A DNA stretch of 64,000 nucleotides. It comes from Corella eumyota. Lineage: Eukaryota > Chordata > Ascidiacea > Phlebobranchia > Corellidae. The stretch is taken from the NCBI GenBank assembly GCA_963082875.1, contig OY720097.1:3596001-3660000 (forward strand), written 5' to 3'. Both the position numbers and the translations under genes were made by a program. The notes under the pieces are model-generated. The model did not search any database, was not told the DNA's origin, and worked only from the letters and a program-made list of their open reading frames with translations. Of the stretch, positions 35,876 to 48,608 are shown one piece after another; the first letter of the stretch is position 1, and every line of letters begins with the position of its first letter.

Positions 35876-36906
35876 AAATTAAATTTTGCTTAGCTTTGAA
35901 CCACTTTACTAAAGTGCATAACTGTAACATGTACGCTACTTGTATGTTTTTATCGTCGTGATGAACTGAAGAACTTTAATTTGGCTATATCTATCCATTA
36001 AAATACATTAAAGTTTACAAATTGTTTTAAATAATCGATATGTTAAATCGTAATCAATTTTCTGTACAGCCGTATTTTTCTGTTAAACCTACCTTAAGCC
36101 TTGCCCTTACGCAACTACACAGCTTTTATTTTGTATAACTTGAAATGCAAATTAGCAAATATAGTTCGATGTTATTATAAACATACCATTTTTAGCATTG
36201 CGTTTTCGTTACATTTTGCAAAACAGGATGACATGTAATGCAAACGCAGTACATGTAGCAAATAAATAACAAAAATGTATCACATACTATGCGACAATAT
36301 TGTTTATGATTAACGTTGTTTTGAGATAAACTGTTTTGTGTCTAATATATAATTATTTATTACCAGAAATATATCAATAAAAGCAAACCGATTTATAATT
36401 TTTTTGTGAAATGAATCTGGTGGTACATTGCTACGGCAAAATGGAGTTTTTACTTGTTTTACAAAAACGTCAAAAGCAAAAAAACGCCTTAATTGAAATC
36501 ACAGATGTTCAGTGCTTCAAGGGCAAATTGTGTGCAATTCCCTGCCGATTATGCCAACATTTCAGCTACAAGCATCCTTAATTATTTCCTTAAAAGTTTA
36601 TTTATAACAAATTCTTAAATGTAAGTATAGCATGTAGGGCGGAAATCAATTCAATTCAAAGTAAATCGAAAGGAAAAAGCTGCAGGTAGATATTTCATAA
36701 ACGTATTTAAAGTTATATTGTACCTGTAAGTTTGGCAATTTTAATTTGAATAACAACATGAAGCATTTTGTAAACAGTAGCCTAAATAGTAAAATTTAAA
36801 TAGCTATCTTTTGATTTAAAATTTGCACAGTTTATCTAAAATTTACTTATTTATAGTAAAGTTATATAAAAGGTTTATTTTAAAGGTATTTAGCTTACTA
36901 TTAAGA

Positions 36907-38896
36907 ATGAACGCTTTGTTACTTGTGACTTCAGTTGTGTTGATTCAAAATTGTCTATCACAAATACAGGTTGATAAAAAGCTCCCAGCAGGTACGTTTA
37001 AATACAAAAGCATCTTATTCGTACAAATAATTTATTGTACTTAATTATATATATTTTATATAAAATACTCTTGTTGATATTGTAGGGTACAGAAAAATTA
37101 TCACAAAGAGCTCTCTGGCATTTCCCTTGCCTCTATCTCAAGGAAAAACTAGAAGAGAGGTTTGTGAAGCACCAAAAAAGGTATCAAAAAAAAAAAACAG
37201 AATTTAAATTTTTGTACATTAAAAATTAAATTTGTATATTTTTAGTTGATTTTACTAAGTTAATGAGCTTTACTTTTTTAAAAACTTGGTAACAATTTAA
37301 TTCTAGGTAGCTTCGTCGGCTACAATTAAAACAAAATGGATTCAAGATAGGCTTGAAGTAGTCAGGCAATATCATTTAGCCCGAAGATCTTGCTGTTTAA
37401 TATATACGTCAATGCGTGGACTTTATGCTTGCGTCAATGGCTATGTAAGATAAGTTGTTTAAATATTAAATTAGTACATTTTTATGGTCGTAAAATCAAG
37501 ATTTAAAGTGGTCTTTACAAGCAGTTCTCATGCTGTAGCACTCTTGAGTAAGTCGCTATAAACGGTATTGACTCCTGCTGAGCCAGCACTTAATCAGATG
37601 CAAAATTTTTGGGCAATTATAATCTATAGTATCCCAAACTGCCAAAGGCAACTTGAGACTGGGTCGGGGTAACAGTTGTTATTTTTTGTTAAAGTCGCGT
37701 GTTGACCTTTTTTTCATCATCGAGGATGACGATTTATACAAAAAAAGGTATTTTAAAACATTTTGTTAAATATTAGAGAAAGGATACCCTGAATAAATTC
37801 TGTCTTAATGCACTGCACGGAGATTCAGCAACATCCCGTTCGCACCCTTGCTGTTACTCTTTATCCCAACAACGTTATACTTGCTTTGAAAGATATGCAA
37901 AGGACGTTATAACCGGCCCGACTTACGTTCGCATGAATTCAAAACAAATTAGAACTCCAGGCAAATCAAATGGAAGACAACTACTGGCAAAAATGTAAGT
38001 TATCTCTTTGTTGATTTTACATAATTAAAAAAATAATATATTAGTGGGTATTAATAATCAGGCAAAATTGCAACGTTAGTAATAATTTTTTAAATATTAA
38101 CTAAAATCTGTGTTTAGTATGCAAAGTTCAAAAAATAAACTGACAAGTTAAAGTTGTTTAAATAACACATTAATTGATGTATTTATCATATATGCATATA
38201 GGAAAAACCGAATTCAAAATAAACCCATCGATAAAGCTTTCAGATTTCATAATCAGTTGTTGAAACTGAAAGAAGGTCAAGTAAAACAGTTGTGTAACGT
38301 TTATTCTGCGCAAAAAAATTCCAGCAAAGTAATCAAAAAACGAACTCAATTCTATAACATTTTTAATGATTCGGTAAGCAGACTATTTTAAATCAAATCT
38401 GATTATTTTAACAATTCCATTTCGAGATAGGTTTTTTAATCTTGATTTTTTCACATCTTAAAAGGCCTTTAATAATTCCCTATAAAGGTTGAAAGGAAAC
38501 AATAAAGAATAATAAATGAATGTCAAATAAAACAGAAACTTTTCTCTTTTTAAATACTTTTTCCAATTTTTGTGAATAAGAAAAGTAAAAATAGGAGAAT
38601 TATGACAAAAAAACTAATATTTTATTTGACTTGTTTTGTTTTTATATTAGGTAAACGGCCAGTGGCCAAAAGCAATGAACCTAATTGTATGGAAAGATGT
38701 GCTTGCAAAACTAAAACTATGTTGCAAACAACCTGACAACACTATCAGACTTATTTGCTTGCAAACAAAGGTATATAGTATTATATATAAAGAGTATACC
38801 AATGGTGTTAAATTGAATATTATTGGGTAGAAAAATTAATTTAAAAATCGAAAAAAAACAGCTCTTTAATTTTGTATTTAGATTGATGGATACTGA
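36907..38896 (+). CDS. Secreted protein with ECM1/albumin-like cysteine pairs
   Basis: Exons: 36907-36991, 37086-37180, 37307-37444, 37777-37994, 38202-38373, 38651-38770, 38882-38896 (280 aa). The start gives a clear signal peptide (MNALLLVTSVVLIQNCLS). No catalytic motif is seen. Three CC-x(9-10)-C modules occur: SCCLIYTSMRGLYAC, CCYSLSQQRYTC and CCKQPDNTIRLIC. The middle one is preceded by a lone Cys 15 residues earlier. This spacing is the double-loop pattern of serum albumin and extracellular matrix protein 1, so the protein is probably a disulphide-rich secreted or matrix protein. The mature chain is very basic. The assignment is from cysteine pattern only. Intron 3 holds a truncated SINE. 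The last exon codes only IDGY before TGA. Confidence 0.6.
37521..37746 (+). mobile_element. tRNA-derived SINE, family A (5'-truncated)
   Basis: Starts after the tRNA head at TCTCATGCTGTAGCACTC, then TGAGCCAGCACTTAATCAG, GGGCAATTATAATCTATAG, GAGACTGGGTCGGGG and tail CATCGAGGATGACGATTTAT. It lies in intron 3 of the secreted cysteine-pair gene. Confidence 0.85.
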
Positions 38897-39449
38897 TAAT
38901 CGAATTCCAAAATTTGTACATTACTATTCTTGTTAATTTTATTTTCTGCATTCATTTTATTAAGTTTTGTTGTATATTTTAATTCACAAAATTCAAAATT
39001 AAAAGGTCGCTTTAAATTAATTAATTTAAAAGGTGTATTATGTACTTAGCATTCGATTTTGATATTGTTTTTTGTGTGTCAAATGCATCGTTATTCCCTT
39101 TGCGTTTTCAACTTCGAAGCAGTCAATAAACATCAGTTTTAAAATTGATTTTTGTATTTACCAAAGGCCGTGTGATATTATTAAATCGAAATATTTCTCA
39201 TGGATAGTACTTGGGAATATTATGCTAATTTTAAATGCGACTTCCCAAAATGAATGTTTTTAGAAGAAAATAAATTAATTTTAGCTTAATACAATGTAAA
39301 GAATTTAAAATGATTTTAAAAAATACTAGATTTACGTTAGTTTAGTACATAGTCAGAGTATTAGAAAATTAAATTAGTGTAGTGTTAAACTAAATTCTAT
39401 AAACATTTTTTTTATAGTTTAAAAATGTGTTTAAAAATAAAATTACAAA
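38897..39449. other. Short spacer between two + strand genes
   Basis: AT-rich; holds the 3' UTR of the cysteine-pair gene and the 5' region of the receptor gene. An acceptor-like TTTTTTTATAG at about 39417 precedes the receptor ATG. Confidence 0.4.
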
Positions 39450-42278
39450 ATGTGGAATCTAATTTTATATTTCCATTTCTTTGTCTTCGGATTAGTTTTA
39501 AATTTAGTTGCAGTTATAACCATGGGAAAGAACAGAAATCTAAGAACTTTATTTAATTTTTACCAAATGGTAAGTTGACATTTAAAAAGAATGTTTTACA
39601 CGTTTACCTATATTCTGTTTTATCTATACTAAAATTGATTATTATTAAAGATTTAATGGTTTATCGTGCAATATCAGTTTTAAATTTAGTCACTTATGTA
39701 AATATAATAAGTTTATTTTAACCATTAGAAAACTGTTTAAACTTTTCTGTCATATAATATAGTTTTCAATTTTTAAGTTTAATATTTTGTTGCTTTAAGG
39801 ATATTGAAAGAAAGCAAAACTTTATTTTTGCTTAACACTTTGAGCGCTTGCTAAACTAAGTTTCATTTGTTGCTACAAATGTATATAGTTTTTAAAAACA
39901 GTTAACAAGGACAGTTGTTTATTAAATTAAAAAGATACAGTAATTGTTTTTACTTTTATGATGTTATTACGTAAACATATGAAACTAATAATATAAGCTA
40001 TTTATAAATTATATGCAGTGTATATTTAAGTTGTAATTTTAATTTTATTTCAAGAATATTTCCATTGCTTTGCTGATTGCACTTCTAAGCTGTGGTTGGA
40101 TTTATCCTTTAAACCTGTTTTATGGCAAAACAAGCCTAAGAACTGATAACATACGGAGTTCAGTAGAAAAATGTCTAGTAACTGTTTGTTCCCTTAATAT
40201 TTCTGCACAGGCCATTGAAAGGTGAGATAATAATATAAGAATTTACTTAGTAAATGTTTTATTTCAGTAGCTCAACTTGCTCGTTTTCAATTTGGAAAAT
40301 ACAAACATAAAATATTTAAAACATGTTATTGTTCAGATATTTTGGTTTGTGTAGTCCTTTGGAGTCACGAATAACAAAGAAAAAGAGTAGGACCTTGGGT
40401 ATTATCATAATAATATGGTTTATTGCAATTCTAGCAACAGCGCCTTTGTTTAAATGTTCTTCTTTAATGGTTTTGAAGTCAACAAATTTTTGGAGGTAAC
40501 AAAATATTTTTTATAATTAACTAAAAAAAAGTTTAAAGAATAGACAAAGTTGCAATAATTGAAAATCTGTTTTATTGAACTTTTAATTAACCTATTGTGA
40601 TATTTTAAACAATATTTTTATTGATAACGATCGATTTATTCTTGTAGTTTAAAAGACAGCGTTTCTCCATCGCGTTTAACCAATCCCTTGGCATATTTTA
40701 ACGTAAACACAACTGAAAGCAGCTTCACAATAAGGAGAAACAACATTGGTAAACAAAACATACTTTCTTGAGAAACAAACTTTTCTTAAGAAAACTGTTG
40801 AAAGCATTTTTAACTTGCATGCATCTGCACATTGTTTAACTCATTTTGTATTTTTAGAAATAAATTCAAGGATTTTCTCTTTATGTAAACTGTACATGAA
40901 TGTTTATCCCTGCGTTGATATGGTGATCTTGTTCTGTGCTCCTCTTTTGCTGAACATTTTATTATTCTTCGGGATAATAAGACAACTTCGCAACAACGTT
41001 TCTTATCCAAAACAGCAACAGAAGCAAAGAAGACAAGGCGTTTCTTGCCGCGAATTTGATATTAAAGACACAAACACAAATAAAGGAAAATTTTCTGTTG
41101 CTGGGAGTAGTGGTTGTGACAGTGACGTGACTCTACCATTGAGAAGAAAACGCCGACGAGTTGGTGTAGTTGAACTTAGTAATTCTGAACGTATGACTCT
41201 AAAATCTGAAATACCAATAATATCAATTACCAATGAATCTAATAAAAACGTTCAAAACTCACTTGAAACTTTAGATAGCGTTGCTGTGGCTAGCAAAGCA
41301 GTCTCTAACAAAACCAACAGAAAACATTTTCCTAGTATCAAACCATCACGCGGAAGGAACTCTTTAAAAAGAAGCGTTGGATCGGTCCGAGTGGACGAAA
41401 ATCCTAAAGTTAAGCTCGAAAAAAAACGCAGACGAATCACAACTGAATTGGCTGACTTACAAAAATTAAATAGCACAAAAGGCGAGCAACTTGGTAACTT
41501 GCCGCGGTCTACCTCAATCCAAGGTAGTGCGGCAAACCTAAGTCGCTACGTCAGCAATCATTTCTATGCTGTGGTTTTCCCCAATACTGACTATGAGATA
41601 AGAAATCAATCTTCAAACTCAATAAAACAGAAATCTGTTCTACCCAACCACCATAGGCGAACTTTTAATATAAAAGATTTTAAGGAATCGACTAGGAACA
41701 ATCTTGATGTTTCTATGGACGAAATAAAGGAAAGTCAAAACGGTCTTTCTCATTATTCTGCAACATCCTCTAAGTATTCTCTCACAATAAAAGTTACACC
41801 GACATGGCTGTGGAGGAGTCGAATGAAATCGGTCAAAACTTTAGGTAAGATCTATTTGCGTAACTTAAAATCTTTCTTCCTATAGATTTTAAATTGTATA
41901 TTTTTATAGCTATTTCAATCATTGTGTTTATAATTAATTGGCTTCCATATCACGTGATACGTTTATCCAACATACAACAGCACAACATGGGAGCATTTTC
42001 CTCTATAACAAGGTAAAATTATTTTTACTTTTTTATTCTCCAAACTATTAGGATCAAGCAATATAAATACTTAAACAATTTGCATTAACGATCACCCTTT
42101 TAATTTTTTTAGCACGTTTTCCGAGCTTCAAAACAATGTAATGGGTGCGAGCATTTGTGTAATTTCAATTTTTCAGCCCACAGTTCAATGTCTGGCTTCG
42201 CAACGTTTTCGAAGAGTATTTTTTCAATATATTGGGATTTTATTTTGCTGTTCCTCCGGTTTAAAGAAAAATCGTTGA
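39450..42278 (+). CDS. Class A G-protein-coupled receptor with giant third loop
   Basis: Exons: 39450-39569, 40055-40221, 40337-40495, 40648-40748, 40858-41844, 41910-42012, 42113-42278 (600 aa). Seven hydrophobic helices can be traced. Helix 3 starts at the conserved Cys (VEKCLVTVC) and ends ERYFGLCSPLE, the DRY equivalent. The partner Cys is in loop 2 (FSLCKLYMN), helix 6 has FIINWLPYH, and helix 7 ends QPTVQCLASQRFRR, so the NPxxY motif is degenerate. The N-terminus is only a few residues, with an in-frame stop upstream of this ATG. Loop 3 is about 275 residues, mostly in the 987-bp exon 5, Ser/Asn/Lys-rich with RRKRRRVGV and KLEKKRRRI. The ligand is unknown; it looks peptide- or amine-like only in general terms. 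Confidence 0.85.
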
Positions 42279-43112
42279 TGAGTAACGCAAATTATATCGC
42301 GAATTTATTTTATTATAAGGCACTTACCTGTTTTTAGATCATTCAAATTGAAATCACCCAAGAATTTTATTCAAATATATTTATTACAAATAAAAAATAT
42401 TATCACAAACCTTATGTTGCTTTAAATGTTCTAAAAATCCTTATACAATTGGGTCAGTGCAAGAAAATACAACACCATATTTTAAAATCAACGTTTGTGG
42501 TTTTCTTTTACATTTTAGTACACCGATAGAAGTGTGTAAACGTTTAGAAGTCTAATTAAAAAGCTACGATTAATTGAACTTTAAGTTTACGTAGGTTTTT
42601 TAAACAAGGAAAAGGTTATTATAAACAACGCACATACATAATAAGTTTAATTGATTTATACGCCCAATCTACATGACGACAAATTCTTCTTAATTTTGTT
42701 AATTAATCTCTGTAATAACAGGCTTGATATCAACTTGGTGTAATTATAAACGTAAAAACCTTAATATCTGTAACCTCATTAATATATTTATCGACGTAAT
42801 CTCAAGCTTGCTGTGTACACAATTATCTTCGAATATGCTAATTTCAAATAAACCAGCGCACACGACTTTCTTGTCTAATTAGTTTCAAACTCTGTTTAAT
42901 ACGGTATAAACTTTAATATTGACGTATACCGACGCATAATTTCACTTTAATTTAGCAGGTAGTAATTAAAAGATTTTGCTAGTTTTTAGTATAAATAGCC
43001 AATGTAGAACAAGGAAAAATCATCTTCCTTTTTGGACTGAGTTAAACATACAACGAGTTCTTAACTGTTGGTAAAGTATAACATTGAAGTTGGACGAATT
43101 GTATTTGACAAG
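42279..43112. other. Spacer and promoter region before the sushi gene
   Basis: A poly(A) signal AATAAA for the receptor gene is at 42389-42394. A TATA box for the sushi gene is at 42990. No coding exon in between. Confidence 0.5.
42990..42997 (+). promoter_or_regulatory. TATA box of the sushi-domain gene
   Basis: TATAAATA stands 123 bp before the ATG at 43113, leaving room for a start site near 43020-43025 and a short 5' UTR. No other gene here shows so clear a TATA box; that fits a highly expressed, tissue-specific secreted protein. Confidence 0.6.
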
Positions 43113-46100
43113 ATGAAGCTTGCTTGGGCCCTTTTAGCATGTATGGTTGTATGTGCAACTGCAAGTGACTATGGTAGTGAAGACGAAAGCGGCGTGGCGG
43201 ACAGAACATCGTACAGCTATTATATCAATGGTAACTAAAATATATAACTATTTACACTCCTAATAAAACTGTTGTTATAACTTGTACGCTGGATTGATAA
43301 AACTTGTTCTGTTTTTTAAATACAAAAAATTGTTCTATTTAGGATGCCTACTGATTTACGTACGAAATGGACACTTCAAAACATCTGAAGGACGAAAAGT
43401 GTATTACGTATCATTAGGAACCTCTGTCAAATTTCACTGCAATTCTGGGTATACCTTGGATGCTCCTTACCACGGGGAATGCATAAAATCAAGTTATTCT
43501 TATTACAGAGGAGTAATGAAATACAACCGAAAAGCGAGACCAGTATGTGTCCCTGGTGAGTTAAATACGTACCAAAAATTAAAACCATTTTAAATTATCA
43601 TTCTTTAATAATTTGTAACATAAATTTTCTATACGACTACTACATGTTTAAGGTTTTTTAAGCTAGAACAATATTGTTTTAGACACTACTGTCGAGTCCT
43701 GTAAAAAGCCTTCCAACTTGCCATGGACAATCTACACCAGACCATACAGGAAAACCACTTTTTATGTCGGTGACTCAATCACTTATTATTGCCGATCTGG
43801 TTACGAACTCCAAGGAACTGCCAGCGTAAGTTGTCTTAAAGGAGGAATCTGGGCTGCTAAAACACCAATTTGTGTCCGTAAGTATAACAGTCTTTTTTTA
43901 AATTGTTGAACAAGCGTGTATAGAAATTAAGATAGCTTTTATTGCTTTAGTTTAATGGTAATTTTGCGACCTAAAATCATAACGCACTTTTAAGATCACA
44001 TTCAAACTATTCGTATTTTGCAGTTTGCTTAAAGCCTTAAACCAAGCAAAACACTTTAAAAAAGTTTTAAACATTTATAAATCTCACTTTTTTCTATATG
44101 ACAAATAAAAATAAATCTTATTTTTATAACCAGGTGAGCCCAAATGTAAGAAGCCAACCGGACTTCATGAAGCTATTTCCACTGCCCCAAAAGACAAAAC
44201 AATTTTTAAAGTTGATGAGAAGATCTGGTACACTTGCAGAACTGGTTACACCTTAAAGGGGTATGCTGATATTAAATGCGTAGCTGCCAACAAATGGCAA
44301 TTCGAACCACCAACTTGTGTTCGTAAGTATATACCTTTATGTTATGCTATACTAGCAAACCAGGATCCGTATTAATAGCTTTGATGATATGTGTTGTTTT
44401 TGACTTGTATAATATGTTGTTAATGCTGTCGTTATAGTAACAAACAAAGTAAAAGTCTTACCTTGGGCTGGCTGTTGGGATTTTTTATATTAACTTATCA
44501 TCTGTCCACTTTGACTTAGTTGTTAAATCAATATTAATTGTGTTTTGCAGCAAACACTTGTGAAAAACCAACTGGACTTCATAAAGCTATTTTCACTGCT
44601 CCCAAAGACAAAACAACTTTCGCAGTTGATGAGAAAATCTGGTACAAATGTCAAACTGGTTACAAATTAAAAGGGTATGCTGACATTAAATGTGTTGGAC
44701 CAAACAAATGGCAATTTGAACCACCAACTTGTGTTCGTAAGTAATAAAAACTAAAATATTAACTTCTAGTACAAACTTGTTTATTATCACAACATAAATA
44801 TTTGAGCTTTTATTTAATTTACTTATTTCTTTTTAGTTAAATGAATTTTTGCAAAATCTTGGGTTTTAATTATTTGAAACGTTATCATGAGTATGCAACA
44901 GACAAGTTATTGTTAGCTTCTACTAATAACTTCTAAAGTATTGGTTGTCTAATAAACTGTAATTTTTTGGTAAGATTGTTTTTATTTTTTGTAGCAAACA
45001 CTTGTGAAAAACCAACTGGACTTCATAAAGCTATTTTCACTGTTCCAAAAGACAAAACAACTTTCGCAGTTGATGAGAAAATCTGGTACAAATGTCAAAC
45101 TGGCTACAAATTAAAGGGATATGCTGATATTAAATGTGTTGGACCTAACAAATGGCAATTTGAACCACCAACTTGTGTTCGTAAGTAATAAAGTTTAACT
45201 TCTAAATTTCATTTATTTTGGCACTAACTTGAGCGTGTATAGTAGCACAACTAAATGATACAGCTTATATTAATATAATTCAATCCTGTTTTATGAAATA
45301 AATATTATTGCCTTCTTAAATTTTGTTAGATAATTGTCAAAGTAATATGCAACACACGTGTTATTTCTAGCTTTTTCTATAATTTTCTATCATCCAACAG
45401 AATGCTTGTTGTCCAACAGTAATTAAAATTTTTCTAGTAAACTTATTATTTTTATAGCAAACTCTTGCCAAAAGCCAACTGGACTCCATGAAGCTATTTT
45501 CACTGCTCCTAAAGGCAAAACAATTTTCGCAGTTGATGAGAAAATCTGGTACAAATGCAAAACTGGTTACACCTTAAAAGGATATGCTGATATTAAATGC
45601 ATTGCACCAAACAAGTGGAAATTCGACCCACCAACTTGTGTTCGTAAGTATTTTAAATTTTCTTTAATCAATATTCCTTAAATATTAGCATTGTTTACTA
45701 AACAAAACTATTAAAATGCCATAAAATTTTAAAAACATTAAAATGTGGTTTTATTTTGCAGCAAACACTTGTGAAAAACCAACTGGACTTCATGAAGCTA
45801 TTTTCACTGTTCCAAAAGACAAAACAACTTTTGCAGTTGATGAGAAAATCTGGTACAAATGTCAAACTGGTTACAAATTAAAGGGATATGCTGATATTAA
45901 ATGTGTTGGACCTAACAAATGGCAATTTGAACCACCAACTTGTGTTCGTAAGTAATAAAAGCTAAAATATTAACTTCTAGTACAAACTTGTTTATTATCA
46001 CAATATAAATATTAGGGCTTTTATTTAATTTCCTTTTTCTTTTTTGTTAAATGTATTTTTGCAAAATCTTGGGTTTAAATTATTTAAAACGTTATTATGA

Positions 46101-48608
46101 GTATGCAACACACAAGTTATTCTTAGCTTCTACTAATAACTTTTAAAGTCTTGGTTGTCTAAAAAACAAAATGTCCTAGTAAGATTGTTTTATTTTTTAT
46201 AGCAAACTCTTGTGAAAAACCAACTGGACTTCATGAAGCTATTTTCACTGCTCCTAAAGGCAAGACAATTTTCGCAGTTGATGAGAAAATCTGGTACAAA
46301 TGCAAAACTGGTTACACCTTAAAAGGATATGCTGATATCAAATGCATTGCACCAAATAAGTGGAAATTCGACCCACCAACTTGTGTTCGTAAGTATTTAA
46401 AAAAAAATTTTAATTATATTTTTTAAATATTGGCATTGCATACTAAACAAAACTATCAAAATGCCTTAAAATTAAAAAAAAACACTAAAATTTTGTTTTA
46501 TTTTGCAGCAAATACTTGTGAAAAACCAACTGGACTTCATGAAGCTATTTTCACTCTTCCAACAGACAAAACAACTTTCGCAATTGATGAGAAAATCTGG
46601 TACAAATGTCAAACTGGTTACAAATTAAAGGGGTATGCTGACATTAAATGTGTTGGACCTAACAAGTGGCAATTCGCCCCACCAACTTGTGTTCGTAAGT
46701 AATAAAGTTAAACTTCTAAATTTCATTTATTTTGGCGCTAACTTGAGCATATATATTAGCGCAACCAAATGATACAGCTTATATTAATAAAATTTATTCC
46801 TTTTTTAAAATTGAATATTATCGCTTTCTTAAATTTTGTTAAATAATTGTCAAAGTAATTTGCAATGAACTTGTTTTTTCTAGCTTTTTCTATAATTTTC
46901 TACCAGCCATCAGAGTGTTGGTTGTTCAACAGTAACTTAAAAATTTTCTAGTAAACTTATTATTTTTATAGCAAACTCTTGCCAAAAACCAACTGGACTT
47001 CATGAAGCTATTTTCACTGCTCCTAAAGGCAAGACCTTTTTTGCTGTCTATGAAAAGATCTGGTACAAATGCAAAACTGGTTACAAATTAAAAGGAAATG
47101 CTGATATTAAGTGTATTGCACCAAATAAGTGGGCATCTGAACCACCAACTTGTGTTCGTAAGTGGAAATTAAATAGCTTTACAACAGGAAAAATAAACAG
47201 CAAAACTAACTTGAAAATAAAAAAATTGTTATCCCACCTTAAAATCCTTTATCATTTTTTAACTATTTAAAAATATAGTTCAACATATTATTAATAGTGT
47301 TTAAAAATTTGACAAGTTTAATAACTATGGGTTGTTTTTCAAAATAAAATTAACAGTTTTTATTTGCAGCAAACTTTTGCCGAAAGCCAACTGGACTCCA
47401 TGAAGCAATTTTTACAGCTCCAAAAGGCAAAGAAGTTTTTGAAATTTACGAAAAGATCTGGTACAAATGCAAAACTGGTTACATCTTAAAGGGATATACT
47501 GACATCAAATGCATTGGCCCAGACCAATGGAAGTTCGACCCACCAACTTGTGTTCGTAAGTAAAATTAAACGCTAATTATATAATCATAATAATTTTTGT
47601 CATATTTTGAAGTACTAAATAGGCGTCAACTTCAAAAAAACAATTAATAAAATATTACATCTTAAACTAAATATGTGATCACAGTAAAAAATTTTAATTT
47701 TTTAACAGCAAACTTTTGCACAAAGCCAACTGATCTCCACGAAGCCATTTTCACACTGCCCAAAGACAAAGAAACATTTGCCATTGGTGAGAAGATTTGG
47801 TACAAATGCCAAACTGGTTACACTTTGAAGGGATATGCTGATATTCCTTGTCTTAGCCCAAATCAATGGAAATTTGATCCACCAACTTGTGTCCGTAAGT
47901 AAATTTTCTATCTTTACAGACATAAATAAATATACACAAAAATGCATTTTAAAATACAAACTATGTGTTTTTAGCTGATGTTGTAAGAAGCTGTTCTACA
48001 CCTGCTATACCAGAATACGGATTCATCAAGCCAGTACAAAGAGATTACTTTAAAGGTCAACAAGTCAATTTCTTCTGTAACCCTGGATTTGAAATTAGAG
48101 GCGAAGATCAACTTACATGTTTGGAGAACGGAAAATGGTCTGACGTTGAACCAAAATGTGTAGAAAGTCAGCCAAGTAAGTGGTCAGATGCCTACTGTTA
48201 AGAATCAGCCAAGCAGATTATAAAAAAATATTGTTATAAATCTTTTCCAGAGTTGATAAACTTGTTTTTTTTTCTTAGAAAAATGTAAGCCACCAGTAAT
48301 TAACCGCGGAGTTTCGCATCGTCCTCACCAAGAATCTTACGACCCCGAAATCGTGGTTTGGTTCGGATGTGAATTGGGTTACATTATCAAGGGAAGCAAG
48401 GACCGAACTTGTCAAAATAACGGCACATGGACAGGCGAGGACTCGTATTGCGTACTACCAATCGTTAAAGCCAGAAGTAGTTCTGCTGCTTACGATGACT
48501 GCGATGACGTTTATGATTATAACTGTAAGTAACACTACTATTTATCGTTAAGTTTTTAGAATTTCATTGAGGTTATAATTTATAAATCTTTATTTATTTT
48601 TAGGCTAA
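43113..48608 (+). CDS. Secreted protein of 14 tandem sushi (CCP) domains
   Basis: Exons: 43113-43230, 43343-43555, 43683-43877, 44134-44322, 44551-44736, 44995-45180, 45458-45643, 45762-45947, 46203-46388, 46509-46694, 46972-47157, 47370-47555, 47709-47894, 47975-48175, 48279-48524, 48604-48608 (946 aa). Signal peptide MKLAWALLACMVVCATAS, an acidic linker, then 14 CCP modules, one per exon and all phase 1-1. Each has four Cys and the late W-x(n)-C pattern (WYKCQTGY, NKWQFEPPTCV). Exons 5-13 are all exactly 186 bp and very alike. CCP modules bind proteins or glycans in complement and cell recognition. No transmembrane segment or GPI signal; the protein ends DDVYDYNC, so it is probably secreted. 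The last exon supplies only the stop. Poly(A) signal at 48745. Confidence 0.93.
44551..47157 (+). repeat. Tandemly duplicated sushi exon-intron block
   Basis: Exons 5, 6, 8 and 10 are one near-identical type (CEKPTGLH...FAVDEKIWYKCQTGYKL, FAIDEK in exon 10), while exons 7, 9 and 11 form another (KCKTGY with CIAPNKW). Introns also pair up: intron 5 with 8, intron 6 with 10, and intron 7 with 9, with long stretches of shared sequence. This shows recent duplication of genomic segments, not just protein-level conservation. Confidence 0.9.

Larger units (their letters stand above)
34072..36906. other. Intergenic region with two minisatellites
   Basis: No coding exon chain found. It includes the sugar-transporter promoter side, the 44-bp and 22-bp tandem repeats annotated separately, and unremarkable AT-rich DNA between and after them. 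Confidence 0.5.

Noticed and set aside
36823-36906. Upstream ATG extending the secreted protein by 28 residues
   Set aside because: The extension would bury the signal peptide behind a basic, hydrophobic stretch; the inner ATG at 36907 gives a clean signal sequence.
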